Below are positions 1 through 8,316 of a stretch of DNA of 64,000 nucleotides, piece by piece. Position numbers and translations under genes: made by a program. Position 1 is the stretch's first letter. Every line of letters starts with the position of its first letter. The stretch spans positions 248,001 through 312,000 of the forward strand of contig NZ_WVNW01000002.1 in NCBI RefSeq assembly GCF_013179285.1, in the 5' to 3' direction. The notes below the pieces were generated by a model that was not told where the DNA came from, did not search any database, and worked only from the letters and a program-made list of their open reading frames with translations. This stretch comes from Roseobacter sp. HKCCD6576-2 (lineage in GTDB: Bacteria > Pseudomonadota > Alphaproteobacteria > Rhodobacterales > Rhodobacteraceae).

Positions 1-498
1 GCCGTCATAGTTGTCTTGGAAATCGACAGTATCTTTGTCGATATCGGTCAGCAAAAACGCGGCCGGCTTGTCCATCCGCACTTCTGTATAGCGCATGGCC
101 GCCGGGTTATCGCCATCCATCGACCCAAAATTGCCTTGCCCGTCGAGAAGCGGCAAAGACATCGAGAAATCCTGTGCCATCCGGACCAATGCGTCATAAA
201 TCGCCCCGTCACCATGCGGGTGATATTTGCCCATCACATCGCCGACCGGACGGGCGGATTTGCGGTAGGATTTGTCGTGCGAATTCCCGGTTTCGTGCAT
301 CGCGTAGAGGATGCGGCGATGAACGGGTTTCAGCCCGTCACGCAGGTCTGGAATGGCGCGCGAAATGATCACCGACATCGCATAATCGATGAAGGAGGTT
401 TTCATTTCGTCGGTGATGTCAATGGACGGGCCGGAATACTCGGGGCGTTCGGGCGCGGTTTCGTCCATGTTTTCAGGGGGTTCTGGCGTGTCAGTCAC
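1..498 (-). CDS. gyrA: DNA gyrase subunit A, N-terminal part (runs off the left edge)
   Basis: The minus strand encodes the first 166 codons of a type IIA topoisomerase A subunit, which cuts and rejoins DNA as GyrA2GyrB2 to introduce negative supercoils. Visible motifs in order are [20 protein letters not shown], then [12 protein letters not shown] (quinolone-resistance region), then [12 protein letters not shown] and [10 protein letters not shown]. The catalytic tyrosine should lie in the MRYTE motif ([10 protein letters not shown]). The YAMSVI opening fits GyrA better than ParC, which usually has YALSTI-like sequence. The start is GTG at 498 ([10 protein letters not shown]) or ATG at 468; neither has a strong ribosome binding site. 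The residue at the position of E. coli Ser83 is glycine. The rest of the gene lies outside the window. Confidence 0.92.
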   Translation of the reverse strand, partial: MTDTPEPPENMDETAPERPEYSGPSIDITDEMKTSFIDYAMSVIISRAIPDLRDGLKPVHRRILYAMHETGNSHDKSYRKSARPVGDVMGKYHPHGDGAIYDALVRMAQDFSMSLPLLDGQGNFGSMDGDNPAAMRYTEVRMDKPAAFLLTDIDKDTVDFQDNYDG

Positions 499-693
499 GC
501 GTATGTGCTCGCTTTTGGCTGCGTCTATATTTTGTTGGGTCAGAGTATAACGGTAACTGCATATGGGGTGCAATGGGGGATGCGCGCTGCCGTTGGCAGC
601 CGCTCGGCCACCTTGCTAACAGGCTGTTTTCTTTGAAAATTAACCACCCTGTGGCAGGCTGACACCAGGAAGGGACCAAACAAGAGGTGCCCA

Positions 694-963
694 ATGGCAG
701 AAACCGAGACTGAGCTGATGTTGAAGGGCTATGGGTTGACCACAGCCGAAATGTGCTACCGGATGCCGGATTTTCAGAGTGTTCTCAACACCTTCGTCTG
801 GCAGGATTATGACTTGGCCCCGGATTACCCCCGGCTTTTCAAGTTTATCGAATTCTGGCAGGACGAAATCGAAGGCCCGCTGCACTCGGTGCGATTCACC
901 CATCGGAAAATGATCGCGCCGGGCGAATGGCGAAATGTGGTGGGGGAGTTCCCGCTGCATTGA
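694..963 (+). CDS. usg: Usg family protein
   Basis: This 89-residue protein matches the small Usg family seen in alphaproteobacteria: an acidic start, then GYGLTTAEMCYRMPDF, LNTFVWQDYDLAPDYPRL and a conserved C-terminal half ending VVGEFPLH. The name comes from an ORF near tryptophan or phosphoribosylanthranilate genes in some bacteria; the biochemical role is unknown to me. It is soluble with no signal peptide or membrane segment. It stands alone between gyrA (divergent) and the arginine cassette (convergent). The stop codon at 961-963 is followed within 40 bases by the end of ocd on the other strand. Confidence 0.85.
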   Translation: MAETETELMLKGYGLTTAEMCYRMPDFQSVLNTFVWQDYDLAPDYPRLFKFIEFWQDEIEGPLHSVRFTHRKMIAPGEWRNVVGEFPLH

Positions 964-1002
964 TAGGTTACAAGACTTCCAGAATTTGGTGGGTTTTGTA
1001 AC

Positions 1003-2082
1003 CTATTCCGGTCGTGCGTCGGCTGAAGTCGCGGGCTTCGCCCGCTGAACCATGCCGAAGAGATCGCGCGGATCGTCCGGGTCGGCCAGCATGTCGAGCT
1101 GCTGATAGAGGCCCGTGTCTTCCAATCGGTCGCGGATATAGCGCAGGGCCGAGAAATCCTCGATCGCGAAGCCGACGCTGTCAAAAAGCGTGATCTGCGC
1201 GGGCGAACTGCGCCCCGTCGCGGTCCCCTCGATGACTTGCCAAAGCTCGGTGACGGGATGGTCTTCGGGCAATTGCTGAATCTCACCTTCGATCCGGGTC
1301 TGTGGCGGGAACTCGACGAAGATGTCGGAGCGCAGGAGGATGTCGCGGTGCAGCTCCGTCTTCCCGGGGCAATCGCCGCCGATCGCATTAATGTGGACAC
1401 CGGAACCGATCATATTGTCGGTCAGAATCCTGGCCAGTTGCTTGTCGGCGGTGCAGGTCGTGATGATCTGCGCGCCTTCCATAGCCTCTTCGGGGGTTTT
1501 GCAGGTCTGAAGCGTCAGGCCTTGGCCCGCGAGATTCTGGATCGCTTTGGCCGTCGCAGCGGGATCGATATCGTAGAGGCGGACCGTGTCGATGCCGCAG
1601 ATGGCTTTGAAGGCGAGGCATTGAAACTCCGACTGCGCGCCATTGCCGATCATCGCCATGGTGGTCGCGTTTTTCGGCGCGAGATGTTTCGCGGCCATGG
1701 CGGACATCGCCGCCGTTCGCAGCGCCGTGAGGATCGTCATTTCACTCAGCAGCATCGGGTAACCGGTGGCAACATCAGCCAAAAGCCCAAATGCCGTAAC
1801 AGTTTGGAGGCCTTCCTTCATGTTCTTTGGGTGGCCGTTGACGTATTTGAATCCATAAAGCTCGCCGTCAGAGGTTGGCATCAGTTCGATCACGCCCTCG
1901 ACCGAATGCGATGCAACGCGCGGTGTCTTATCAAAGAGTGGCCAGCGGCGGAAATCGGCCTCGATATAGTCGGCCAGTTCGCGCAGCATCTGTTCCAAAC
2001 CCACTTGGTGGATCAGTTGCATCATCGCTTCGACGGAGACGAAGGGAACGAAGGCGCGCTCGGAGGGTTGGGGCAAGGTCAT
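1003..2082 (-). CDS. ocd: Ornithine cyclodeaminase
   Basis: This 359-residue enzyme belongs to the ornithine cyclodeaminase/mu-crystallin family, which converts L-ornithine to L-proline and ammonia with NAD+. Family features visible are FKYVNGHPKN near residue 75, TAAMSAMAAKHLAP, a Rossmann segment with MIGNGAQSEFQCLAF, then VRLYDIDP and INAIGGDCPGKTEL. The start is placed at ATG 2082 (MTLPQPSERA), because longer forms run back into the preceding gene. It is the last of three genes transcribed leftward (arginase, CtlX-type hydrolase, ocd), 11 bases after ctlX. Together they would take arginine and citrulline to ornithine and then proline. Confidence 0.93.
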   Translation of the reverse strand: MTLPQPSERAFVPFVSVEAMMQLIHQVGLEQMLRELADYIEADFRRWPLFDKTPRVASHSVEGVIELMPTSDGELYGFKYVNGHPKNMKEGLQTVTAFGLLADVATGYPMLLSEMTILTALRTAAMSAMAAKHLAPKNATTMAMIGNGAQSEFQCLAFKAICGIDTVRLYDIDPAATAKAIQNLAGQGLTLQTCKTPEEAMEGAQIITTCTADKQLARILTDNMIGSGVHINAIGGDCPGKTELHRDILLRSDIFVEFPPQTRIEGEIQQLPEDHPVTELWQVIEGTATGRSSPAQITLFDSVGFAIEDFSALRYIRDRLEDTGLYQQLDMLADPDDPRDLFGMVQRAKPATSADARPE

Positions 2083-2093
2083 GATGTCAGGTC

Positions 2094-2996
2094 TCAACGG
2101 CGGGACAGGTGGATGCCAGCCAGCATACAACGGACAGATCCGCCTGCGGCTTCAATGGTGGGAATGGAGAGGGGAAGGAGCGTGGCGCTCGCCTCGATCC
2201 GCGCGATTTGGGCGGGCGTGAGCGCGGCCAGAGCGGTGTCGGACAGTGCGAGAATGCGACTCTCACGCCCGGTCAGTTCAAACGCATTGCCAGCGAAGCC
2301 GTGGATCTGTTCCGGCGTCAGCGCGATCACATCATGGCCGGTTTCCTCCAACCGGGCCTGGACCGTGGCGCGCCGCTCCGCATCGGTGATCATGTCGAGA
2401 CCGACCAGTGCGTAATCGGTGCCGATGCCCATCAGAACATTGGTGTGATAAATCGCGCGGCCGATGCTGTCGCGGGCATCGAAGACAATCGGTTCATAGT
2501 TGAAATGGGTGCAGAACCGCTCCAGTAACACCGGATCGGCGCGGTTCGAGGCGGCGACATAAGCCACATGGCCCGTATGGTCGAGCACCATCGCGCCAGT
2601 GCCTTCCAGCGCCAAACCGTCGGGCTCCAGGCCGGAATAATCGATCACATCCTGCACCCGATAGTCGCGTTTCAACATCTCGATCACATCCCACCGACGC
2701 TCCCGGCGGCGGGTCTCGGCAAACATCGGATAGATCGCCACATGGCCGCCCGCATGGGTGGAGAACCAATTGTTTGGAAAGACAGAATCCGGTGTGTCGG
2801 TGCGTTCATCCTCGAAGATATGAACGGTAACACCGGCTTGGCGGAGGCTCTCGACGACGGCGTCGAATTCGGCCAGCGCGGTGTGCGACGTGCCTATCGT
2901 CTCAGATTGAAATGCGTTGTCAGCCCGGGTCTCGGGATTGGGGCGAAAATGATGCGGACGGATCATCACCACGGCATTGGGCGCTTGCAGGTTCAT
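2094..2996 (-). CDS. ctlX: CtlX-type citrulline/dimethylarginine hydrolase
   Basis: This 300-residue protein has the amidinotransferase (pentein) fold used by arginine deiminases and dimethylarginine hydrolases. Landmarks are VVMIRPHHFRPNPET near the N-terminus, DSVFPNNWFSTH, LEGTGAMVLD, the histidine motif IYHTNVLMG and a nucleophilic cysteine near residue 290 in GGSVRCMLAGIHL. The VFPNNWFSTH segment is typical of the CtlX branch, assigned to citrulline use; conversion of citrulline to ornithine is the likely reaction, though a dimethylarginine substrate cannot be excluded. Its start overlaps the arginase stop by 4 bases (ATGA), so translation is probably coupled. The two neighbours make and consume ornithine, which supports the call. 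Confidence 0.85.
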   Translation of the reverse strand: MNLQAPNAVVMIRPHHFRPNPETRADNAFQSETIGTSHTALAEFDAVVESLRQAGVTVHIFEDERTDTPDSVFPNNWFSTHAGGHVAIYPMFAETRRRERRWDVIEMLKRDYRVQDVIDYSGLEPDGLALEGTGAMVLDHTGHVAYVAASNRADPVLLERFCTHFNYEPIVFDARDSIGRAIYHTNVLMGIGTDYALVGLDMITDAERRATVQARLEETGHDVIALTPEQIHGFAGNAFELTGRESRILALSDTALAALTPAQIARIEASATLLPLSIPTIEAAGGSVRCMLAGIHLSRR

Positions 2997-3922
2997 GCGG
3001 CGAAACTCTGGGTTGGGCGGTCAAAGACCTTGCGGCCCATGAGTGAGGCGGTGAGGTCGACCATCAGCGATGCGGTGCGACCGCGTTCGTCGAGGAACGG
3101 GTTCAATTCGACCAGATCAAGCGAGGTGACGAGGCCGCTGTCATGCAGGATTTCCATCACCAGATGCGCCTCGCGGAAGGTGGCGCCGCCAGGGACCATG
3201 GTGCCGACCGCGGGCGCAATACCGGGGTCGAGGAAATCGACATCCAAGGAGACGTGCAGGAAGCCATTGGCCGCCGCGACCTTGGCCAGGAAGCTGCGGA
3301 GCGGCGTCGCGATGCCGTATTCGTCAATCGCGCGCATATCATGGGCGGCAATTTGGGTCTGGGTCAGCGCGGCGTTCTCCTGCGGGTCGACGGAGCGGAG
3401 GCCGAGGATGCAGATGTTTTCTTCCGGGATCGGAGCAGCCAGGGGCGGGAAGAGATCGAACCCGGGGCGTCCTGCGACATACCCTACGGGCGTGCCGTGC
3501 AGATTGCCCGAGGTGGTCGTGTCGGGCGTGTGGAAATCCGCGTGGGCATCGAGCCAGAGTAGAAATTGGGGGCGGCTTTGGACATTGGCATGGGCTGTGA
3601 CACCGGCCACGGACCCAAGCGAAAGACTGTGATCGCCGCCGAGAAAGATCGGGAAGCCGTCAGCCATGGCGGCTTGGGCGGCCTGGGTCAGTGTTTCGGT
3701 CCAGGCGATGGTCTCGGCCAGCGCGTGCAGGGCTTGGTTCGGGTGGCTGGGTTGGCCGAGCGGCGCGGGCATGAGATTGCCCAGGTCGCGGGTCTCTCGG
3801 CCAAGATCGGTGAGGGCTTTAGCCAGGCCAGCGGTACGATAGGCGTCCGGGCCCATCAAGCAGCCGTCGCGGCGTTTGCCGCTATCGACCGGGGCACCGA
3901 GGAGGAGACAAGGTTGGGGCAT
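2993..3922 (-). CDS. rocF: Arginase
   Basis: This 309-residue ureohydrolase splits L-arginine to L-ornithine and urea. The manganese ligands and active-site signatures are all present: GGDHS at residues 95-99, DAHADFH at 125-131, NLHGTPVG at 140-147 and SLDVDFLDP at 225-233. The N-terminal GAPVDSGKRRDGCLMGPDAYR is arginase-like rather than agmatinase-like. It is the first gene of the leftward arginase-ctlX-ocd operon. Divergent from it, 113 bases away, is an Lrp-type regulator that is the obvious candidate to control it. The intergenic region contains an inverted TAGAC (3974-3978) and GTCTA (4003-4007), a weak operator candidate. Confidence 0.93.
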   Translation of the reverse strand: MPQPCLLLGAPVDSGKRRDGCLMGPDAYRTAGLAKALTDLGRETRDLGNLMPAPLGQPSHPNQALHALAETIAWTETLTQAAQAAMADGFPIFLGGDHSLSLGSVAGVTAHANVQSRPQFLLWLDAHADFHTPDTTTSGNLHGTPVGYVAGRPGFDLFPPLAAPIPEENICILGLRSVDPQENAALTQTQIAAHDMRAIDEYGIATPLRSFLAKVAAANGFLHVSLDVDFLDPGIAPAVGTMVPGGATFREAHLVMEILHDSGLVTSLDLVELNPFLDERGRTASLMVDLTASLMGRKVFDRPTQSFAA

Positions 3923-4035
3923 GGAGTGTCCGTGATGTCGCGCATTTGTTGCTCAATACCTGCCGAAATGGATTAGACAAAACCCTCCAGATTGCGCAAA
4001 AAGTCTAGATATATGCCGATGCGGAGGCTCTCAGT

Positions 4036-4476
4036 TTGCAAATAGATGACATGGATCAGCGGCTCCTGGCGGCGTTGAAGCGGGACGCGCGGGCGTCTTT
4101 GTCGGATCTGGCGGCCCGGTTTGGCGTGTCGCGCGCCACAGTTCGGGCGCGGATCGAGAAGATGCAGACCCGCGGCGATATCCGGGGTTTCACTGTGGTG
4201 ACGGCTGCGGATTTGGCGAACCATCCGGTGCGCGGGCTGATGATGTTGGCGGTGTCTGGCCCGGGGGCGGAGCGGCTGATGACGCGCTTGACCGGTCATA
4301 TGGCGGTGCAGGCGGTGCATTCGACCAATGGCAAATGGGATTTGATTGTCGAATTGGGAACCGAGACGCTCGAGGAGTTGGATCGGGTGTTGTTTGAGAT
4401 CCGACGGATGGAAGGCGTGGAGACCAGCGAAACCAGTTTGCTTTTGAACACGCGAACGGGTGCGCGCCCCCGGTGA
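4036..4476 (+). CDS. Lrp/AsnC family transcriptional regulator
   Basis: This 146-residue protein has an N-terminal winged helix-turn-helix (DQRLLAALKRDARASLSDLA, then FGVSRATVRARIEKM, residues 6-46) and a C-terminal RAM ligand-binding domain with the VHSTNGKWDLIVELGTETLE core. Members sense amino acids and act as dimers or octamers. The start is taken as TTG 4036, because GGAGG lies at 4023-4027, 8 bases upstream, and MQIDDMDQRLL matches the family; ATG 4048 is the alternative. Placement back to back with arginase suggests it responds to arginine, ornithine or proline and controls the catabolic genes. That link is inference. Confidence 0.9.
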   Translation: MQIDDMDQRLLAALKRDARASLSDLAARFGVSRATVRARIEKMQTRGDIRGFTVVTAADLANHPVRGLMMLAVSGPGAERLMTRLTGHMAVQAVHSTNGKWDLIVELGTETLEELDRVLFEIRRMEGVETSETSLLLNTRTGARPR

Positions 4477-4557
4477 AGGCGGGTGGCCCGGCCTCACGCC
4501 CCCTATACAGGGAGCCCTCGGCGCGGCCAGTTGCCACGGATTTGGGGCGAGTTTGGG

Positions 4558-5037
4558 CTAGCCGATTGTGCGGTTGCGTGCGGCAGCGGCGAACCAGATC
4601 AGCGCCAGCGCCAGGCAGACAAGCCCATTCCAGCTGGCCATGGAGAGGCCGAACATCTCCCAAGCGACTTCATCACAAAGGACGATTTGCGGACCGGTAT
4701 CGGTGGCCAGCAGATCGCTCGCGGACATTGAGCCGAGGTCCTGCGCGGCCGCGCCGGTGCAATTTTGCGGACCCTCCCACCAATCGCGCTCGACGCCGGT
4801 ATGGTAGAGCGCGATGCCCGCATTAGTCAGCATCGTCAGGCCGCCTGCCCAAGCGATCAGCGCCGATGGGATCGCCGCGCCAATCACGCCCAGAGCAATG
4901 GCGACGGCATGCGGCCAGCGTTGCCACAGACACATCGCGCAGGGGGCGAGCCCGCCGATATATTGAAACCCAAAGGCTCCGAGCAGCATCGCGGCCGACC
5001 CAAACCCGGCGAGCAAAATCAAGGAACGACGTGTCAC
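4558..5037 (-). CDS. dsbB: DsbB-family disulfide bond formation protein
   Basis: This 159-residue inner-membrane protein has four hydrophobic segments and the DsbB cysteine layout. A CAMC pair (C33, C36) follows the first membrane helix. A second periplasmic pair sits in NCTG (C93) and VLCDE (C121). DsbB re-oxidises periplasmic thiol oxidase DsbA and passes electrons to quinone. The segment APCAMCLWQRWPHAVAI is characteristic. Its start overlaps the stop of the upstream DedA-like gene by 4 bases, so the two form one leftward transcript. It has the usual family size, and no DsbA gene is in view. Confidence 0.9.
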   Translation of the reverse strand: MTRRSLILLAGFGSAAMLLGAFGFQYIGGLAPCAMCLWQRWPHAVAIALGVIGAAIPSALIAWAGGLTMLTNAGIALYHTGVERDWWEGPQNCTGAAAQDLGSMSASDLLATDTGPQIVLCDEVAWEMFGLSMASWNGLVCLALALIWFAAAARNRTIG

Positions 5038-5612
5038 AGGACCCTCACAATATAGAACCCGGCCAGCAGGATCACGATAAAGAGCGTGAACATCAACCCA
5101 AGACGGCGTTCGATAAAGTCACGAATGGGGGCGCCGTAGCGCCAGAGCAACGCAGCAACGATAAAGAAGCGCAGACCCCGGGCGATGATCGAGGTCACAA
5201 TGAACGTGCCAAGGGGCAGGGCGGTCCAACCCGACATGATGGTGATCACCTTATACGGGAACGGGGTCAGCCCCGCGATCAGCACGGGCCAGAAGCCGAG
5301 ATCATTGAAGCGCTGATTGAAGGCCGTGATCTGTTCGGTTTTGCCGAGGGCGGCGAGGATCGGCTGTCCGATCTGCTCAAAAAAGAAATACCCGATGCCG
5401 TAGCCCGCGAGCCCGCCAAGGACCGATGATATCAAACAGACGCCGGCGATCAGAAAGGCGCGATGCGGTGCGGCCAGAATCATCGGAATCATCAGGATAT
5501 CGGGGGGGATCGGAAAGAAAGAACTCTCCGTAAACGAAACCAGGGCCAGGGCCCAAAGCGCGTGCCGGTGCCCTGCGAGCCCCAGTGTCCAATCATATAG
5601 CGGCCGGATCAT
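5034..5612 (-). CDS. YqaA/DedA-family membrane protein
   Basis: This 192-residue integral membrane protein has the VTT/SNARE-associated (DedA-like) core. It begins with a short soluble stretch (MIRPLYDWTLGLAGH), then SFTESSFFPIPPDILMIPMI, a glycine-rich helix (VLGGLAGYGIGYFF) and the GLTPFPYKVITIMSGWTA signature, and ends in a hydrophobic tail. Relatives are undecaprenyl-phosphate or phospholipid scramblase/flippase-type proteins; the exact substrate cannot be told. It is first in a two-gene leftward unit with dsbB. About 250 bases of non-coding DNA, containing the divergent promoters, separate it from the TRAP operon. Confidence 0.85.
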   Translation of the reverse strand: MIRPLYDWTLGLAGHRHALWALALVSFTESSFFPIPPDILMIPMILAAPHRAFLIAGVCLISSVLGGLAGYGIGYFFFEQIGQPILAALGKTEQITAFNQRFNDLGFWPVLIAGLTPFPYKVITIMSGWTALPLGTFIVTSIIARGLRFFIVAALLWRYGAPIRDFIERRLGLMFTLFIVILLAGFYIVRVL

Positions 5613-5871
5613 CAGCGCCCTTTATGTTTGCCTGTTCCTCGGGCCGATGCCGTATTGGTCGGGCCGGGTCAACCGCAGGGCGTAAAAAACCTGATGACAA
5701 ACCCGACCGCTTGGTTAAGAGTGTTTCTATCGAGGTGCGCGCGGCAGGGTCGTTTCCGCAGGAGCGGCAGGGGAGAAAAGCCATAAAAAGCTTTGACCGC
5801 GCGTGATAGCTGGGGCTTAGTCCCATTGGAAAGAGATCACGCGGCACGATGCCGGATCAGGGAGGATTATG

Positions 5872-6933
5872 ATGAACATCACGCTGAAAACGGCGGCAAT
5901 TGGCCTTGTTGCCTTGGGAATTGGCGCAGCAGGTCAGACTGGTGCCGCCTATGCGCAGGCAGAAGTGACCCTGCGCTGCCAGCATTTCTTGCCGCCGATG
6001 GGGTCGGTCCCGCGCTTCTTCATGGAGCCATGGGCCGCGCAGGTTGAGGAGCAATCCGGCGGGCGCATCGATGTGGAACTCTATCCGGCAATGCAACTCG
6101 GCGGGTCGCCGCCCGCCCTTTATGATCAGATACGCGATGGCGTGATCGATTGTGGTTGGGCGCTGCCTGCTTACACGCCGGGCCGGTTCCCGGAAGCTGA
6201 GGCGATGGAGCTGCCCTTCATGACCTCGATGAATGCGGAAGACAGCAGCCGTGCAGCCTGGGAATTCACCGAGCAGTACATGCTCGACAGCCGGTTTGCC
6301 GATATTCACGTAATGGCGGTGCATGTGCATGGCCCGGGCGTGATCCACAAAACCGGTGACCCGATAGAGGCGATTACCGATTTCGACGGCTTGCAGCTTC
6401 GTGGTCCGTCGCGGCAGGCAAACGCGCTTCTGGAGCGTCTTGGCGCAACGCCGGTCGGGATGCCGGTGCCTGCCTTCCCCGAAGCGCTCTCGCGTGGCGT
6501 GGTGGATGGCGGCGTGATCCCATGGGAAGTGGTGCCCGCCCTGCGTGTCGAAGAATTGGCCGATAGCCATACGCAGATCGGCGGCGACCGGGCGCTCTAC
6601 AACACCTTCTTTATCTGGGGCATGAACAACGACACTTATGCCAGCCTTCCCGATGACTTGCGGGCCATTATTGATGCCAATTCCGGGATCGATGCTTCGG
6701 CTTGGGCGGGGCGCGCCATGGATGAAGGTGACACGCTGGCCGAAGACATGATCACCGAACGGGGCAACACGATTGTCACGCTCAGCGATGAGGTCGTTGC
6801 CGAGCTTCGCGCCGTCGGTGAGGAGGTCACCGCGGATTGGATCGAGGAGATGAACGGCCTTGGTCTTGACGGGGCGGCGATGGTCGAAGACGCGCGGGCC
6901 GCTGTTGCGCGCCACGCCGGGGACTCGATGTAG
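5872..6933 (+). CDS. dctP: TRAP transporter periplasmic binding protein (DctP family)
   Basis: This 353-residue solute receptor has a Sec signal peptide (MNITLKTAAIGLVALGIGAA, with likely cleavage after AAYAQ). It shows the DctP features FLPPMGSVPRFFMEPWAAQV, SGGRIDVELYPAMQLGG, GVIDCGWALPAYTPGRFPEA and LQLRGPSRQANALLERLGAT; the arginine in LRGPSR corresponds to the carboxylate-binding arginine. ATG 5872 is preferred over ATG 5869, because GGAGGA ends at 5866 and leaves better spacing. It is the first gene of a TRAP operon: binding protein, flavin monooxygenase, small permease, large permease. The ligand is therefore probably an organic acid, perhaps an aromatic one handled by the monooxygenase. 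Confidence 0.93.
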   Translation: MNITLKTAAIGLVALGIGAAGQTGAAYAQAEVTLRCQHFLPPMGSVPRFFMEPWAAQVEEQSGGRIDVELYPAMQLGGSPPALYDQIRDGVIDCGWALPAYTPGRFPEAEAMELPFMTSMNAEDSSRAAWEFTEQYMLDSRFADIHVMAVHVHGPGVIHKTGDPIEAITDFDGLQLRGPSRQANALLERLGATPVGMPVPAFPEALSRGVVDGGVIPWEVVPALRVEELADSHTQIGGDRALYNTFFIWGMNNDTYASLPDDLRAIIDANSGIDASAWAGRAMDEGDTLAEDMITERGNTIVTLSDEVVAELRAVGEEVTADWIEEMNGLGLDGAAMVEDARAAVARHAGDSM

Positions 6934-6952
6934 TCGCTGTTGCTATTCGGGT

Positions 6953-6976
6953 TCGGGCGGTAAAGGCACCGTCCGA
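6953..6976 (+). promoter_or_regulatory. Stem-loop between dctP and the monooxygenase gene
   Basis: TCGGGCGGT (6953-6961) can pair with ACCGTCCGA (6968-6976) with one mismatch and a 6-base loop, 20 bases after the dctP stop. A short T-rich stretch follows at 6984-6992. Such elements after binding-protein genes often cause partial termination or protect the upstream message, giving more receptor than permease. That role is inferred here. Confidence 0.45.
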
Positions 6977-7027
6977 TCCCAGTCTTTTCCTTTACCACGT
7001 CATAAGTGACGGAGGCGCGGAAGCTTC

Positions 7028-8281
7028 ATGACAGTCATCATCGCAGGCGCCGGCATTGGCGGGTTGACCCTGGGTCTATCACTGCATCAACAGGGTATTC
7101 CGTTCAAGATTGTCGAGGCGGTGCATGAGCTGAAACCGATGGGGGTTGGGATCAACATCCAGCCTCATGCGGTGCGCGAGCTGTTTGAACTGGACCTGGA
7201 GATCGAGCTGGATGGGGTTGGTCTGCGTACGAGCGAGGTGGTCTATTTCTCAAGCCAGGGTCAACGGATCTGGACCGAACGACGCGGCTTAGAGGCGGGA
7301 TACAATTGGCCGCAATATTCAATCCATCGTGGTGAGCTTCAGTTGATGCTGTTGCGGAACTTGATCAGTCGCGCCGGGCCAGATGTGGTCCAAACGGGCC
7401 GATCTTTGGCCGGATGGACCGAAGCGCCGCATGGCGTGCGGGTTCACCTGGAAGACAGAACAACCGGCGAGCAGCAAGACGATCTTCATGGAGAGCTTCT
7501 CGTCGCCTGCGACGGGATCAATTCAGTCGCGCGGGCAAAGTTGTACCCCGATGAGGGCTCGGCCGTTTGGGGTGGCACGATGATGTGGCGCGGCGTGACG
7601 GACGCGGCGAGGTTTCTGACTGGTCGATCAATGGCGATGGCGGGAACCTCGGCTAAGAAATTTGTCTGCTATCCGATGCAGGATCATGGCGATGGTCGGA
7701 TGCGGATCAATTGGATCGCCGATCTGGCTCTGCCGCCCGACACCGATTGGGATCGGCAAGACTGGACCCGCGAAGGCCGTTTGAGCGACTTCGCCCCCGA
7801 ATTCGCCGATTGGCAATTCGATTGGTTGAACATTCCTTGGATGATCCAGAACGCCGAACGGATTTGGGAATACCCGATGGTTGACCGCGATCCGCTGCCG
7901 CAATGGAGTTTCGGGCGGGCGACCCTTTTGGGCGATGCCGCTCATGCGATGTATCCAATTGGCTCCAACGGGGCGAGCCAAGCAATTCTGGACGCGCGTG
8001 TCTTGACCGGCGAGTTGATGCGTCATGGGCGCGTGCCGGAGGCGTTGACAGCTTATGAGGCGGATCGGCGTGAGGCGGTGAATGCCCTGATCCTGGCCAA
8101 TCGCGGGGATGGGCCGGACAAGGTGCTTGATGAGGTGGCCGCGCGCGCGCCGGATGGGTTTGACGCCATCGAAGATGTGATCAGTGATCGGGAACTGGCC
8201 GAGGTGGCCGCGGAATATAAAGCGCTTGCGGGGTTCGATGTGGACGCATTGAACGCGCGCGGGCCGTTAATCGGAATGTAG
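7028..8281 (+). CDS. FAD-dependent monooxygenase (hydroxybenzoate/salicylate hydroxylase type)
   Basis: This 417-residue class A flavoprotein monooxygenase has the three classic motifs: a GAGIGG dinucleotide-binding loop at residues 7-12, an ACDG motif near residue 160 (VACDGINSVARAKLYP), and GDAAHAMYPIGSNGASQAI near residue 302. These enzymes use NAD(P)H and O2 to hydroxylate or oxidise aromatic or related rings. The closest general match is the branch often annotated as flavin-dependent oxidoreductase, near PhzS/salicylate hydroxylase; the substrate is unknown. It sits inside a TRAP operon, between the binding protein and the permeases, so it probably acts on the imported compound. SD-like ACGGAGGCG lies 9-17 bases before the ATG. 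Confidence 0.88.
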   Translation: MTVIIAGAGIGGLTLGLSLHQQGIPFKIVEAVHELKPMGVGINIQPHAVRELFELDLEIELDGVGLRTSEVVYFSSQGQRIWTERRGLEAGYNWPQYSIHRGELQLMLLRNLISRAGPDVVQTGRSLAGWTEAPHGVRVHLEDRTTGEQQDDLHGELLVACDGINSVARAKLYPDEGSAVWGGTMMWRGVTDAARFLTGRSMAMAGTSAKKFVCYPMQDHGDGRMRINWIADLALPPDTDWDRQDWTREGRLSDFAPEFADWQFDWLNIPWMIQNAERIWEYPMVDRDPLPQWSFGRATLLGDAAHAMYPIGSNGASQAILDARVLTGELMRHGRVPEALTAYEADRREAVNALILANRGDGPDKVLDEVAARAPDGFDAIEDVISDRELAEVAAEYKALAGFDVDALNARGPLIGM

Positions 8282-8316
8282 CGCCAAGTAGAGCGGCGGG
8301 CAGGGAACGGATAGAG

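Noticed and set aside
1-498. ParC rather than GyrA
   Set aside because: YAMSVI and the following [22 protein letters not shown]-like region fit GyrA; ParC would have a different opening. Final proof would need the C-terminal GyrA box outside the window.
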